In this document: one piece after another, positions 10,151-19,569 of the stretch
Layout: each line of letters opens with the position of its first letter
Position numbering within the stretch: position 1 is the first letter of the stretch
From: Aquisalimonas lutea
GTDB taxonomy: Bacteria > Pseudomonadota > Gammaproteobacteria > Nitrococcales > Aquisalimonadaceae
Assembly (NCBI RefSeq): GCF_030409225.1
Contig: NZ_JAUFPK010000001.1
Coordinates: 1,834,733 to 1,898,732 of the forward strand
DNA length: 64,000 bases
Direction of reading: 5' to 3'
The notes under the pieces: model-generated
The model's database searches: none
The model's input: the letters and a program-made list of their open reading frames with translations, nothing else
What the model was told of the DNA's origin: nothing
Position numbers and translations under genes: made by a program

Positions 10151-11007
10151 CCACCTGCCTTTCTGCTGAGCCGCTGCTGGCGGCGCGCGGTGCGCCAGGC
10201 GATCCACAGGCGCCGCAGCGGCGTGAGTTCGAAGCCGCGTTCGAGCAACGGGAAATCCTCCTGCGCCATCTCCCGGAGCAGCGCCCGGTCCAGCGCGGCG
10301 AGGATGATACCACTCCGCAGCCGCGCCCGCTCGGCGTCGTCGAGGTGGGATTCCGCCTGCGCGATGAACGCCAGGATGCGCTCGGCCTGCTGCCGGAACA
10401 GCGCGCGCATGGCCTCGTCGGTCTCGTCCCGCAGCAGGTCCTCGCGCTGGATGCCGGCCTGGCGCAGCTCGTCCTCGGGGATGTACACCCGGCCGGCGCG
10501 GGCATCCCGGCGGACGCTGAGCAGCCGCCGGCGCAGGGCTCGGGCCATGCCCAGGTCATGGGCGAAGCGGGTGGCCGCGGTGCTGTCGGTGCCGGCGATG
10601 CGGACCAGGAGATGGGCGAACGCGCCGCCGGTGCGATGGCAGTAGACCGAGAGCTCGCGGAAGCTCGGGTAGCTGCCGTAGGCCAGGTCCATGGCGGCGC
10701 CCTCGATCATCTCCCGGAGGTCGTCTGCTGTCAGCCCATGGCTCTCGATGGCCGGCGCCAGGGCCTGGCTGGCGGGGTGTCGCGGCGAGCCGGCGAACAG
10801 GCGCTCGATCTCCTCGCGCCACCAGTTCAGCTTGACCTCGCCCACCGCGGCTTCCGAGACCTCGTCGGGGATCTCGGTGATCTCGGCATGCAGCGCATGC
10901 AGGGCCAGCAGAGCGTCGTGCTGGTCCGGCGGCGCGAAGCGCAGGGTGTAGTAGACCGCCGATCCGGGGGCGGCGATCTTGTCGCGGCAGTAGTCCAGCG
11001 GCTCCAT
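10147..11007 (-). CDS. squalene/phytoene synthase-family protein, NDUFAF6-like, probably not a prenyl synthase
   Basis: 286 residues of the trans-isoprenyl diphosphate synthase head-to-head fold. The aspartate-rich motifs needed for catalysis are degenerate. The first reads LHAEITEIPDEVSEAAVGE where catalytic members have R/D-D-x-x-D, and the second reads GMARALRRRLLSVRRDARAG where others have RDVxED. The retained pattern (EI..I.D.VSE..VGE.KL.WW; GMA.AL; GRVYIPEDEL) matches NDUFAF6, the mitochondrial complex I assembly factor, and its bacterial relatives. A structural or assembly role is therefore likelier than terpenoid synthesis. ATG at 11007; 4-base overlap with the SDR. Confidence 0.8.
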   Translation of the reverse strand: MEPLDYCRDKIAAPGSAVYYTLRFAPPDQHDALLALHALHAEITEIPDEVSEAAVGEVKLNWWREEIERLFAGSPRHPASQALAPAIESHGLTADDLREMIEGAAMDLAYGSYPSFRELSVYCHRTGGAFAHLLVRIAGTDSTAATRFAHDLGMARALRRRLLSVRRDARAGRVYIPEDELRQAGIQREDLLRDETDEAMRALFRQQAERILAFIAQAESHLDDAERARLRSGIILAALDRALLREMAQEDFPLLERGFELTPLRRLWIAWRTARRQQRLSRKAGG

Positions 11008-11128
11008 AGTATCCCTGGAAGATTCGTGAGGCCTCGCGGGAGGCAGGGGCGGCGGGGGCAAAGTGTAACGTCTTCGGCGGGCCGATTCCGAGCCGGCGCG
11101 GGCGGGCGTGGCGGTTCACCGCGGCCCG

Positions 11129-11812
11129 CTACCGGTGGGAGGGGCGCTCCGGCGGCGTGAACGCCGGGACGAGCCAGCGGAGCAGCTCGCCGGGGTGACC
11201 GATGAGGCCGTCGGCGCCCCAGAAGGTGGGCGTGTCCTCGGCGCAGAGATAGCCGAACAGGGCCACGATGGTCATGGTTCCGGCCAGGCGGCCGGCGTGG
11301 ACGTCGCGGTGGGCGTCCCCCACCACCACGGTCCGCCCGGGGTCCACATCCATGAGCCCGCAGGCATGGAGGATCGGGCGCGGATCTGGCTTGCGGCACG
11401 GGACGGTGTCGCCGCTGACGATGCAGCCGGCCCGCCGGGTGAGATCGAGATCCGTCAGCAGGGGTTCCGTGAGCCAGGCCGGCTTGTTGGTGACGACGCC
11501 CCAGCGCAGGCCGGCGTCATCGATGCGGTCGAGCAGTTCCGGTACGCCGTCGAACGGCCGGGTCAGGCGGCTGACCCGGTCCCGGTAGAGCGCCAGGAAG
11601 CGCTGGCGCAGGGGCTGCATGCGCGGATCATCGGCGGCCAGGTCGAAGCTGCGGGCGATCATGGCCGCGCTGCCGTGGGAGACCACCGGGGCATACAGGC
11701 CGGGTGCGAGGGCAGGCAGTCCCTGCTCCGCGAGCAGGTCGTTGGCCGCGCCGATCAGGTCGGGGGCCGTGTCCAGCAGGGTGCCGTCCAGGTCGAAGAG
11801 CACCGTGTCCAC
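11129..11812 (-). CDS. HAD-family phosphatase, MupP/Gph type
   Basis: HAD hydrolase with DLDGTLLDT (nucleophile and acid/base Asp), VTNKP (motif II), a conserved lysine in CRKPDP, and VVVGDAHRDVHAG (motif IV). Annotators usually call this phosphoglycolate phosphatase, but the gene directly after ubiG in Pseudomonas is MupP, the MurNAc-6-phosphate phosphatase of the peptidoglycan recycling shortcut, and the placement is the same here. The start is uncertain. I take the GTG at 11812, four codons before the HAD motif; the frame is open to an ATG at 11956 that overlaps ubiG, adding 48 Arg/Pro-rich residues that do not look like the family. Confidence 0.85.
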   Translation of the reverse strand: MDTVLFDLDGTLLDTAPDLIGAANDLLAEQGLPALAPGLYAPVVSHGSAAMIARSFDLAADDPRMQPLRQRFLALYRDRVSRLTRPFDGVPELLDRIDDAGLRWGVVTNKPAWLTEPLLTDLDLTRRAGCIVSGDTVPCRKPDPRPILHACGLMDVDPGRTVVVGDAHRDVHAGRLAGTMTIVALFGYLCAEDTPTFWGADGLIGHPGELLRWLVPAFTPPERPSHR

Positions 11813-11948
11813 ATGGGGCGGCCGCAAGTGGCGGGTCGGACCGCGCGCTGCGGAAGGTTCCGGCTGCTCCCGGCCACTCGCGCGATCCGGCGCCCGGGAG
11901 GTCGGTTCGGCAAGCGGTGCATCGATGGCACGGTCGAGTCTCACGGTG

Positions 11949-12662
11949 CTACGCATCCCCCGTTCTGGTGCAGTGGGCCAGGTAGTTCACACCGGTGTCC
12001 CGGGTCAGCCGGTATTCGCGGCTGACCGGGTTATAGGTCAAGCCGGTGAGATCGTCCATCACGGCGCCCGCGTGACGGCACCATGCGGCCAGCTCGGACG
12101 GCCGGATGAACCGGGCGTGGTCGTGGGTGCCGCGCGGCAGCAGGCCGAGCACGTACTCGGCGCCGACGATGGCGAACAGCCACGACTTGCGCGTGCGGTT
12201 CAGGGTGGAGAAGAACAGGTGGCCCCCGGGGCGCACGAGCCGGGTACAGGCGGCAACCACGGATTCCGGGTCCGGCACGTGCTCCAGCAGCTCCATGCAG
12301 GTCACCACGTCGAAGGAGCCCGGTACTTCCCGCGCCAGGTCCTCCACGGCAATATCGCGGTAGGTGATCTCCGCGCCCGTCTCCAGCGCGTGGAGGCGGG
12401 CCACTTCCAGGGACTCGGCGCTCAGGTCGATGCCGGTGACGCGCGCGCCGCAGCCGGCCAGCGCCTCGGTGAGGATGCCGCCGCCGCAACCCACGTCCAG
12501 CACGTCGCGGCCGTCCAGATGCGCATGGCGCTGGATGTAGCCCAGCCGGAGCGGGTTGATGGCGTGGAGGGGCTGGAACTCGCCGTCCGGATCCCACCAA
12601 CGGCTGGCGGCATCCGAGAACTTCCGGATCTCCTGCTCGTTGGCGTTCGTGCTCGCGTCCAT
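11949..12662 (-). CDS. ubiG: ubiquinone biosynthesis O-methyltransferase
   Basis: UbiG performs both O-methylations of ubiquinone synthesis with SAM. About 237 residues: N-terminal EIRKFSDAASRWWDPDGEFQPLHAINPLRLGYI, motif I VLDVGCGGGILTEALA, FDVVTCMELLEHVPDP, and C-terminal RLTRDTGVNYLAHC. The ATG at 12662 fits E. coli UbiG best; an in-frame ATG at 12710 would add 16 residues. It lies between mtaD and the HAD phosphatase on the minus strand. Confidence 0.95.
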   Translation of the reverse strand: MDASTNANEQEIRKFSDAASRWWDPDGEFQPLHAINPLRLGYIQRHAHLDGRDVLDVGCGGGILTEALAGCGARVTGIDLSAESLEVARLHALETGAEITYRDIAVEDLAREVPGSFDVVTCMELLEHVPDPESVVAACTRLVRPGGHLFFSTLNRTRKSWLFAIVGAEYVLGLLPRGTHDHARFIRPSELAAWCRHAGAVMDDLTGLTYNPVSREYRLTRDTGVNYLAHCTRTGDA

Positions 12663-12740
12663 AGGGCCCGTTGCGGCTTCCGGAATGCCATTGGTGCGTT
12701 CGTGCGGCACCGCTATCCCGGTTTCGTGCCGGTTATTGTA

Positions 12741-14060
12741 TCACGCATTGGGCTGCAGTTTAGCGCGCCAGGCGTCCAGGCGATTGAGAATGCGGTCACG
12801 GTCCAGCGTCACGAGCTCGCGGTCGTGGAGGAGCTGGCGTCCGGCGATCCAGACGTTGGTGACCTGGTGCCGGCCGGTGCTGTAGACCAGCTGCGAGATC
12901 GGGTGGTAGACCGGCCGGGACTCGATGACGCCCAGGTCCACGGCGGTGATGTCCGCGGCCTTGCCGGGTACCAGGGAGCCGATCTCGGCGTCGCGCCCCA
13001 GGGCGCGGGCGCCGTTGATGGTTGCCATGGCCAGCACGTCCGCGGCGGGCAGCGCGGCCGCGTCGCCGGCGACCACCTTGCCCAGCAGCGCCGCGGAACG
13101 CATTTCACCGAACAGGTCCAGGTCGTTGTTGCTGGCGACGCCGTCGGTGCCCAGGGCGACATTGATCCCGGCGTCGGCAAGGCGCTGCACCGGGCAGCAG
13201 CCGCTGGCCAGCTTCAGGTTGGCCTCGGGGCAGTGGAGGGCGTGGGCGCCGGAGGCCGCCAGGCGCTCGATCTCGTCGTCGGTCAGCTGCGTCAGGTGGG
13301 CGGCGATCAGGCCCGGGCTGAGCAGGCCGTTGGCCTCCAGGCGCGCCAGCGGGCGCTCGCCGGTGTGCTCGACGCTCTGGCGGACCTCGTCGGCGGTCTC
13401 GTGGACGTGGATGTGCACCGGGCATTCCAGCTCGTTCGCCAGGGTTGCGATGCGCCGCAGCCGCTCCTCGCCCACGGTGTACGGCGCATGGGGCGCGAAG
13501 GCGGTGGTGACCAGCGGATCGCCGCGCCAGGCGTCGTGCAGGGCCAGCCCCTTCTCGATGTAGTCGTCCGGCCCCTCGCCGTAGGGGGTCGGGAAGTCGA
13601 TGAGAATCATCCCGGCCGTCAGCCGCATCCCGGCCCGCGAGGCCACCCGCGCCGTGACCTCGGGGAAGAAGTACATGTCGTTGAAGCAGGTGATGCCGCC
13701 GGCGATCATCTCCGCGACCGCCGCCTCGACGCCGTCCTGGCAGAACTCCGGGCTCATGTGGGCGGCCTCGGCCGGGAAGATGTGCTCGTTGAGCCAGGCC
13801 ATCAGCGGCAGATCGTCGGCGATGCCCCGCATGAGGTTCATGGCGGCGTGGGTGTGGGCGTTGATCAGCCCCGGGATGAGGGCGTGTTCCGCCAGATCCT
13901 GGGTATGCTCGGCGCGGTAGTGCCGCCGGGCCTCGTCGGTGGGCACGACGGCGACGATGCGCCCGTCCCGCACGGCGACGCTGTGGTGGTCCAGCACGGT
14001 GCCGGCGGGTTCCACCGGGATGACCCAGCGGGCATTGATCAGGGTGTCGACGGCTTCCAT
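12741..14060 (-). CDS. mtaD: TRZ/ATZ-family amidohydrolase (MtaD-type 5-methylthioadenosine/S-adenosylhomocysteine deaminase)
   Basis: 439-residue metal-dependent amidohydrolase with the zinc ligands in [16 protein letters not shown], the later [15 protein letters not shown] and [14 protein letters not shown]. The MtaD clade deaminates methylthioadenosine or SAH. Divergent mtnA supports a role in methylthioadenosine handling. The ATG at 14060 is preferred because homology starts at [13 protein letters not shown]. The upstream neighbour on the other strand starts at 14251, leaving a 190-base divergent promoter region. Confidence 0.92.
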   Translation of the reverse strand: MEAVDTLINARWVIPVEPAGTVLDHHSVAVRDGRIVAVVPTDEARRHYRAEHTQDLAEHALIPGLINAHTHAAMNLMRGIADDLPLMAWLNEHIFPAEAAHMSPEFCQDGVEAAVAEMIAGGITCFNDMYFFPEVTARVASRAGMRLTAGMILIDFPTPYGEGPDDYIEKGLALHDAWRGDPLVTTAFAPHAPYTVGEERLRRIATLANELECPVHIHVHETADEVRQSVEHTGERPLARLEANGLLSPGLIAAHLTQLTDDEIERLAASGAHALHCPEANLKLASGCCPVQRLADAGINVALGTDGVASNNDLDLFGEMRSAALLGKVVAGDAAALPAADVLAMATINGARALGRDAEIGSLVPGKAADITAVDLGVIESRPVYHPISQLVYSTGRHQVTNVWIAGRQLLHDRELVTLDRDRILNRLDAWRAKLQPNA

Positions 14061-14250
14061 GGGGTTCTCCGTTGCATCGCTTGCGCACCGAGTGCGCATC
14101 ATCACCCGGTGGCGCGTATGCGACAATGGGGTGCGGTCCCGTCCCGCGGGAACGATATACGCCCGGCGCTGTCGGCTTCGGGCGAGGAGCCGCGTCCAGC
14201 GGGGTCCGGGAACCCCCGGCGGCACCCATTCAGCATGGCCCGGAAGCGCA

Positions 14251-15300
<1,050 letters not shown>

Positions 15301-15357
15301 TCGCCGCCGCGCCCGCCGGGACCGCGGCGGTACGACCCGTCCCCGCGGCCGCGTCCC

Positions 15358-15375
15358 TTGTCATTGAACTGTCAT
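15358..15375 (+). promoter_or_regulatory. PHO box upstream of the porin
   Basis: TTGTCAT, 4 bases, CTGTCAT: two 7-bp half-sites in the 7-4-7 layout of the PhoB site, 13 of 14 positions matching CTGTCAT twice. It lies 126 bases before the porin ATG. A clear -10 is not seen at the expected distance; the best AT-rich spot is CGTAAT at 15392-15397. Confidence 0.8.
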
Positions 15376-15501
15376 TGCACGGACACGTGCGCGTAATCCC
15401 TTTTCCCCAATCTGTTCCCCGGTTCGGCCAGGGAGGTTCCGGCACGGTCGCCGGGCCCCGGGCCATGGCCAACACAAACGCAAGCCCAAGGGGAACAATC
15501 C

Positions 15502-16515
15502 ATGAAAAAGCTTTCCACGACGGCACTGGTGATCGCGGCAGGTATGGCGTCGTCGGCGCAGGCCGCGGACTTCGAGGTCAGTGACAATACCACCGTGGGT
15601 GTCTACGGGGAGTTCGCGCCCATGCTGGTGTCCGAGAAAGACGGCGCCGGCGAGTCGCGCAGTGAATTCACCGACAACGGCTCCATTATCGGTTTCAGCG
15701 TCGATCAGCGCCTCGACAACGGCGTGACCCTGTTCGGTGTGGCGGAGTTCGAGTTCCTCACCGACAACAGTGATAACGACTTCGTGTTCGACGCCGGCTA
15801 CATCGGTGCCCGGGGGAACTTCGGCCGCGTGCAGCTGGGCAACTTCGACAGCGTCTACGAGGACCTGATCATCGACGCCACGGAGGTCGCCGAGCTCGCG
15901 GAGATCACCGACGAGTCCGTCATGTCCGAGGACAACCAGGTCGCGTACTACAGCCCGAGCTTCAATGGCTTTTCCTTCCGCGCCCAGGCGCGCTACATGG
16001 GTGACGGCGACGACAATGCCATCGCGGGCCAGGACAGCGCCGAGGTCGGCTTCTCGCTGGCCGGCGGCTACTCCGCCGACAACTGGGGCGTGTACGCCGG
16101 CTATGACGACCGCGGCTCCGAGGTGGTGGACCAGTACGACGCCAACGGCAACGTCACCGGCCAGGACTATGCCGACAACGGCACCTACGGCGTCAGCGGC
16201 ATCTACGGCATCGGCCCCGTGGAGCTGGCGGCCAAATACGCCATCCAGGATCTCGAGGACAACGATCCGGCCGGCGACGACATTACCTATGCGGCCCTGC
16301 GCGGAACGGTCACCTACGGCCCGGGCGACGTCTATGCCGCGGTCCAGGAGGTCATGCACGACAACGACGACGTGGTCGCCGACCGCACCGAGTTCACCGT
16401 CGGTGTCTCTCACGGCGTCGCGGACAATCTCGACCTCTGGGCCGAGGCCGGCTACTTCGACCAGCAGAACGATGCCGGTGACGTGATGGGTGTCGGCGCC
16501 ATCTACGAATTCTGA
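15502..16515 (+). CDS. acidic Gram-negative outer-membrane porin
   Basis: 337 residues. Signal peptide MKKLSTTALVIAAGMASSAQA, then a beta-barrel of alternating strands, ending YEF with the C-terminal phenylalanine used for barrel assembly. It is very rich in D and E (for example residues 85-95 and 200-230), as expected in a halophile. Family features include GVYGEFAPML, NFGRVQLGNFDSVYEDL, QVAYYSPSFNGFSF and GVSGIYGIGPVELAAKYA. Substrate is unknown; an upstream PHO box and a downstream PhnD-type importer suggest entry of phosphate or organophosphorus compounds. The ATG has AAGGGG upstream. Confidence 0.88.
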   Translation: MKKLSTTALVIAAGMASSAQAADFEVSDNTTVGVYGEFAPMLVSEKDGAGESRSEFTDNGSIIGFSVDQRLDNGVTLFGVAEFEFLTDNSDNDFVFDAGYIGARGNFGRVQLGNFDSVYEDLIIDATEVAELAEITDESVMSEDNQVAYYSPSFNGFSFRAQARYMGDGDDNAIAGQDSAEVGFSLAGGYSADNWGVYAGYDDRGSEVVDQYDANGNVTGQDYADNGTYGVSGIYGIGPVELAAKYAIQDLEDNDPAGDDITYAALRGTVTYGPGDVYAAVQEVMHDNDDVVADRTEFTVGVSHGVADNLDLWAEAGYFDQQNDAGDVMGVGAIYEF

Positions 16516-16600
16516 TTCCTCCGGTATCAGCTTCAGGGACAACCGGGCCAGGGATGGCGCGTCCCGTTTCTCCATTTCATCCGACGAGGAGTCAATCAGT

Positions 16601-17497
16601 ATGTTGCGTCACGCTATTGCCACGACGGCACTGCTCACCGGGAGCGTTCTTCTGGGCGGCTCCGGGACGGTTGCCGCCAGCACCGACCTTGCGGAAGCCT
16701 GCCCCAACCCCATGCGCATGGCGGACACCGGCATCGAGGGCATGGGGCAGCTGGACGAGGCATTCGGCCCGTTCCAGGAAGCGTTCCAGGAGCATACGGG
16801 CCTGGAGCTGGAGCTCTACAGCCTGAGCAACCGCACGGCTGCCGGCAACGCGCTGCGCTACGACGAGGTCGAGCTGGTCTTCGCCGGGCCCTCGGAGTTC
16901 GTCCTGTTCCAGCAGGAAGTCGAGGAGGGTGTCGAGATCCTGTTCGACATCAAGCGCCCGTACTACGGCTCGACCTTCCTGGCCAAGGCCGACAGCGGTA
17001 TCGAGTCCCTCGAGGGCATCGATGAGGATACGAGCATCGCCATGAAGGATACCGGCTCGACCAGCGGCCACATTATCCCGAGCCAGATGCTTGTCGAGGC
17101 CGGGCACGACATCGACGAGCTCGACATCACCATGGCCGGCGACGCGTTCACGCACGCCCTGGCCAACGGCGACGTGGACGTCATGGCCGGCGGTAACGAC
17201 GATGCCGACTACGTTCGCGAGGAGCTCGACCCCGAGGGCGACTATCGCGTGCTCGCCGAGTCGGATCCGCTGCCGGGCGATCCCGTGATCATCCGGGCCA
17301 ACATCGCGAGCGAATGCAAGACCCGGCTTCGAGAGACCCTCAGGGAGAACAGGGATGACCTCTGGGAAGCCCTGATCAGCACCGAGCGCAATGAGGAGAA
17401 ATTCCTCAACCGCGGTGCCGAGCTCGGCTTCAGCCTGACCGCCGAGGACTACCAGGTGATCAAGGAGGCCTACGAGGCAGCCGGCATCGACCTGTAA
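16601..17497 (+). CDS. PhnD-type phosphate/phosphite/phosphonate ABC transporter binding protein, system 1
   Basis: 298 residues. Signal peptide ending near VAAS, then a type II periplasmic binding fold. The head-group motif of PhnD-like proteins is present as DTGSTSGHIIPSQML (residues about 147-161). Family landmarks include FGPFQEAFQEHTG, LVFAGPSEFVLF and AGGNDDADYVREELDPEGDYRVL. It is highly acidic. It captures phosphonate, phosphite or phosphate in the periplasm; the exact ligand cannot be read. ATG 16601 has GAGGAG upstream. It follows the porin by 85 bases and precedes its ATPase and permease. Confidence 0.85.
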   Translation: MLRHAIATTALLTGSVLLGGSGTVAASTDLAEACPNPMRMADTGIEGMGQLDEAFGPFQEAFQEHTGLELELYSLSNRTAAGNALRYDEVELVFAGPSEFVLFQQEVEEGVEILFDIKRPYYGSTFLAKADSGIESLEGIDEDTSIAMKDTGSTSGHIIPSQMLVEAGHDIDELDITMAGDAFTHALANGDVDVMAGGNDDADYVREELDPEGDYRVLAESDPLPGDPVIIRANIASECKTRLRETLRENRDDLWEALISTERNEEKFLNRGAELGFSLTAEDYQVIKEAYEAAGIDL

Positions 17498-17518
17498 GGC
17501 CGCAACCCTCGAACGAGC

Positions 17519-17546
17519 GGGGCACAGGGACGTGCTCCCGTCTTTT
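17519..17546 (+). terminator. possible attenuating hairpin between binding protein and ATPase genes
   Basis: Stem GGGGCAC (17519-17525) with GTGCTCC (17532-17538), loop AGGGAC, one G-T pair, then a short TCTTTT. It may end part of the transcripts and so keep the binding protein in excess over the membrane components. Weak as a full terminator. Confidence 0.4.
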
Positions 17547-17600
17547 CATTTTCCGACCCGGTCCATGGGCGTACCGGGCTCCTGCCCCGGGAAGTCGGTC

Positions 17601-18404
17601 ATGAACGCGATCGAAGTCAACGACGTGCACAAGTCGTTCGGCGAGCTGCACGTGCTCCGCGGCATTGAGCTGACAATCCCGCGCGGTGAATGCGTGATCC
17701 TGCTCGGTGCCAACGGCAGCGGCAAGTCGACCCTGATCCGCTGTCTCAACGGGCTGGCACGGCCCGACGCCGGTGCCGTCCGCATCAACGGCGAGCTGCT
17801 CACCGGTGCCGGAGTCCGGCGCCTGCGCCGCTTGCGCCGGCAGATCGGCGTCGTCTTCCAGCACTTCAACCTGGTGCCGAATGTCAGCGCCCTGCAGAAC
17901 GTGCTCTACGGTGCGCTGGGCCGGCAGCGCGGCGGTCTGCTGCGCACGTTGCCGGCATTCGCGCCGAACGAGCTGCGGGAGCGTGCGATGGCCTGCCTCG
18001 ACCGCGTCGGCATGGCCGATTACGCCGCCAGTGATTGCCGCCATCTCTCCGGTGGTCAGCAGCAACGGGTGGCGATCGCGCGGACGCTGCTGCAGAACCC
18101 CGAGGTCCTGATTGCCGACGAGCCCGTCGCCAGCCTCGACCCGCGCGCCGGGCGCGCGGTGATGGAGCTGCTCATCGAGGTCGTGCGCGAGCGCGGCATG
18201 ACGGTGCTGTGCTCGCTGCACCAGTTGGAGCTCGCCAGCGAATACGGCGACCGCGTGGTCGGCATGAAGGCGGGGCGGATCGAGCTCGACGGCGCCCGCC
18301 AGTCCATCGGCCGTGCCTCGATGAGCGGCCTCTACGAAGGGGTTGTCCGGGTTGATCATGCCCCGTCGCACGCCGGCGTTGCCGCCGCGGCGGAATCCGC
18401 TTGA
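17601..18404 (+). CDS. PhnC-type ABC transporter ATP-binding protein, system 1
   Basis: 267 residues. Walker A GANGSGKST, Q-loop VFQHFNLV, signature [14 protein letters not shown], Walker B VLIADEPVASLDP, H-loop CSLHQLE. The length and the VPNVSALQNVLYGALG segment match PhnC. It powers import of the ligand bound by the upstream protein. ATG 17601 is chosen since ABC homology begins at MNAIEVNDVHKSF; the earlier in-frame ATG at 17532 lies in unconserved sequence. The permease gene begins 20 bases downstream. Confidence 0.9.
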   Translation: MNAIEVNDVHKSFGELHVLRGIELTIPRGECVILLGANGSGKSTLIRCLNGLARPDAGAVRINGELLTGAGVRRLRRLRRQIGVVFQHFNLVPNVSALQNVLYGALGRQRGGLLRTLPAFAPNELRERAMACLDRVGMADYAASDCRHLSGGQQQRVAIARTLLQNPEVLIADEPVASLDPRAGRAVMELLIEVVRERGMTVLCSLHQLELASEYGDRVVGMKAGRIELDGARQSIGRASMSGLYEGVVRVDHAPSHAGVAAAAESA

Positions 18405-18424
18405 TTACGTAAGGAGTGCAACCC

Positions 18425-19234
18425 GTGCAATCATCCTCTGCGTCGAACAGCGCGCCGACGCCCCCGCCGCGATTCAAGCGCCCGTCGATGTTCTCCTGGG
18501 CCGTGGGCCTGGTATTCCTGGCACTATTCATCCAGGGCGTGCTCGTGGTCGAGGTCACCCCGGGGCGGCTGGCCCAGGGGGCCGTCAACCTGGTCGACTT
18601 CGTCGGGCGGGCCATTCCGCCGGCCCAGAAGGATCTGGACACGGTCGGCTGGGCGATGCTCGAGACGCTGTATATCGCCATCGTCGGCGTCGTCGCCGGC
18701 GTGGTTCTCAGTGTGCCCTTCGCCCTGCTGGCGGCGCGCAACACGACGCCGCACGTTTTGGTTCGGGTGATCACGCGCTTCCTGATCGCGTCGATGCGCA
18801 CGATCCCCGACCTGGTGTGGGCGCTGATCTTCGTCGTCGCGGTGGGCCTCGGGCCGCTCGCCGGTGTGCTCGCCATCGTCATGGATACCATCGGCTTCGC
18901 CGCGCGCTTTTTCTCCGAGCGCATCGAGGAGGTCCATCCCGGCCCGTCCGAGGCGCTGGCGTCCACGGGCGCCGGCCGCCTTTCCGTGATCGGCGGGGCC
19001 ATCATGCCGGAGACCCTGGCGTCGATGACCGCCACCAGCCTGTTCAGCTTCGAGAAGGCGTTGCGCTCGGCCGTGACCCTGGGCCTGGTCGGTGCCGGGG
19101 GCATCGGCGTGGAGCTGGCGGCGGCGATGCGGCTGTACAACTACGACGAGGCGCTGACCATCATCATCGCCATCCTGATCTGCGTGCTCGGCTTCGAGCA
19201 GATCTCCTCGGCGATCCGTAAGCGGGTGATCTGA
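18425..19234 (+). CDS. PhnE-type ABC transporter permease, system 1
   Basis: 269 residues. N-terminal TM helix (FSWAVGLVFLALFIQGVLVV), four to five further TM segments and the EAA loop region (EALASTGAGRLSVIGGAIMPETL). TMRTIPDLVWALIFVVAVGLGPLAG is typical PhnE. A single permease suggests a homodimer, unlike system 2 with two. The GTG at 18425 is 8 bases after AAGGAG; a GTG at 18416 sits too close to that site. Confidence 0.88.
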   Translation: MQSSSASNSAPTPPPRFKRPSMFSWAVGLVFLALFIQGVLVVEVTPGRLAQGAVNLVDFVGRAIPPAQKDLDTVGWAMLETLYIAIVGVVAGVVLSVPFALLAARNTTPHVLVRVITRFLIASMRTIPDLVWALIFVVAVGLGPLAGVLAIVMDTIGFAARFFSERIEEVHPGPSEALASTGAGRLSVIGGAIMPETLASMTATSLFSFEKALRSAVTLGLVGAGGIGVELAAAMRLYNYDEALTIIIAILICVLGFEQISSAIRKRVI

Positions 19235-19502
19235 GGCAGCCGGGAACGTCCCCGGAAGGTGTTCCTTGCGCCCGCGGGCAGCTGCTCGTTCCGCGGTAAG
19301 CGGTCCGGTAATCCCATCAAGTCCTCCGCCCCCGGATTTATATGGACACCGACCGGTGGGCATTGTCCGGTGCCCGGGCCGGGAGCCACGCGCACGGTCG
19401 CCGGGCGCGCCTTGTACCGGTTCCGGGTCAGGTTGAAGATGCTGGGGTCGAACCCACTGACCGGTGAGGATCGGAGGGCTCCCGCAGGGCGCGTCGGGTC
19501 CA
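19235..19502. other. intergenic region, no gene recognised
   Basis: About 335 bases separate the system 1 permease from the convergent phytase-like gene (to 19569). It contains a TTTATAT at about 19337-19343, some short GC-rich palindromes near 19350-19380, and a terminator at its right end. Short frames here lack a ribosome-binding site and coding character. Confidence 0.4.
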
Positions 19503-19540
19503 TCAAAAACCCGCGCCCCGTCAAGACGGGACGCGGGTGC
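19503..19540 (-). terminator. rho-independent terminator of the phytase-like gene
   Basis: Stem 19509-19522 with 19525-19538 (14 bp, one mismatch), followed on the minus strand by a run of five T (19505-19509 as A on the plus strand). It lies 30 bases past the stop of the minus-strand gene and may also stop plus-strand readthrough from system 1. Confidence 0.75.
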
Positions 19541-19569
19541 TTCGGAATCACTCCGGGGCCGGACCCCCG

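Noticed and set aside
10147-11007. Calling the gene a carotenoid or hopanoid squalene/phytoene synthase
   Set aside because: Both Asp-rich motifs needed for catalysis are missing; no carotenoid or hopanoid partner genes nearby.
11813-11956. Extended N terminus for the HAD phosphatase
   Set aside because: 48 Arg/Pro/Ala-rich residues with no resemblance to the family; kept as an alternative only.
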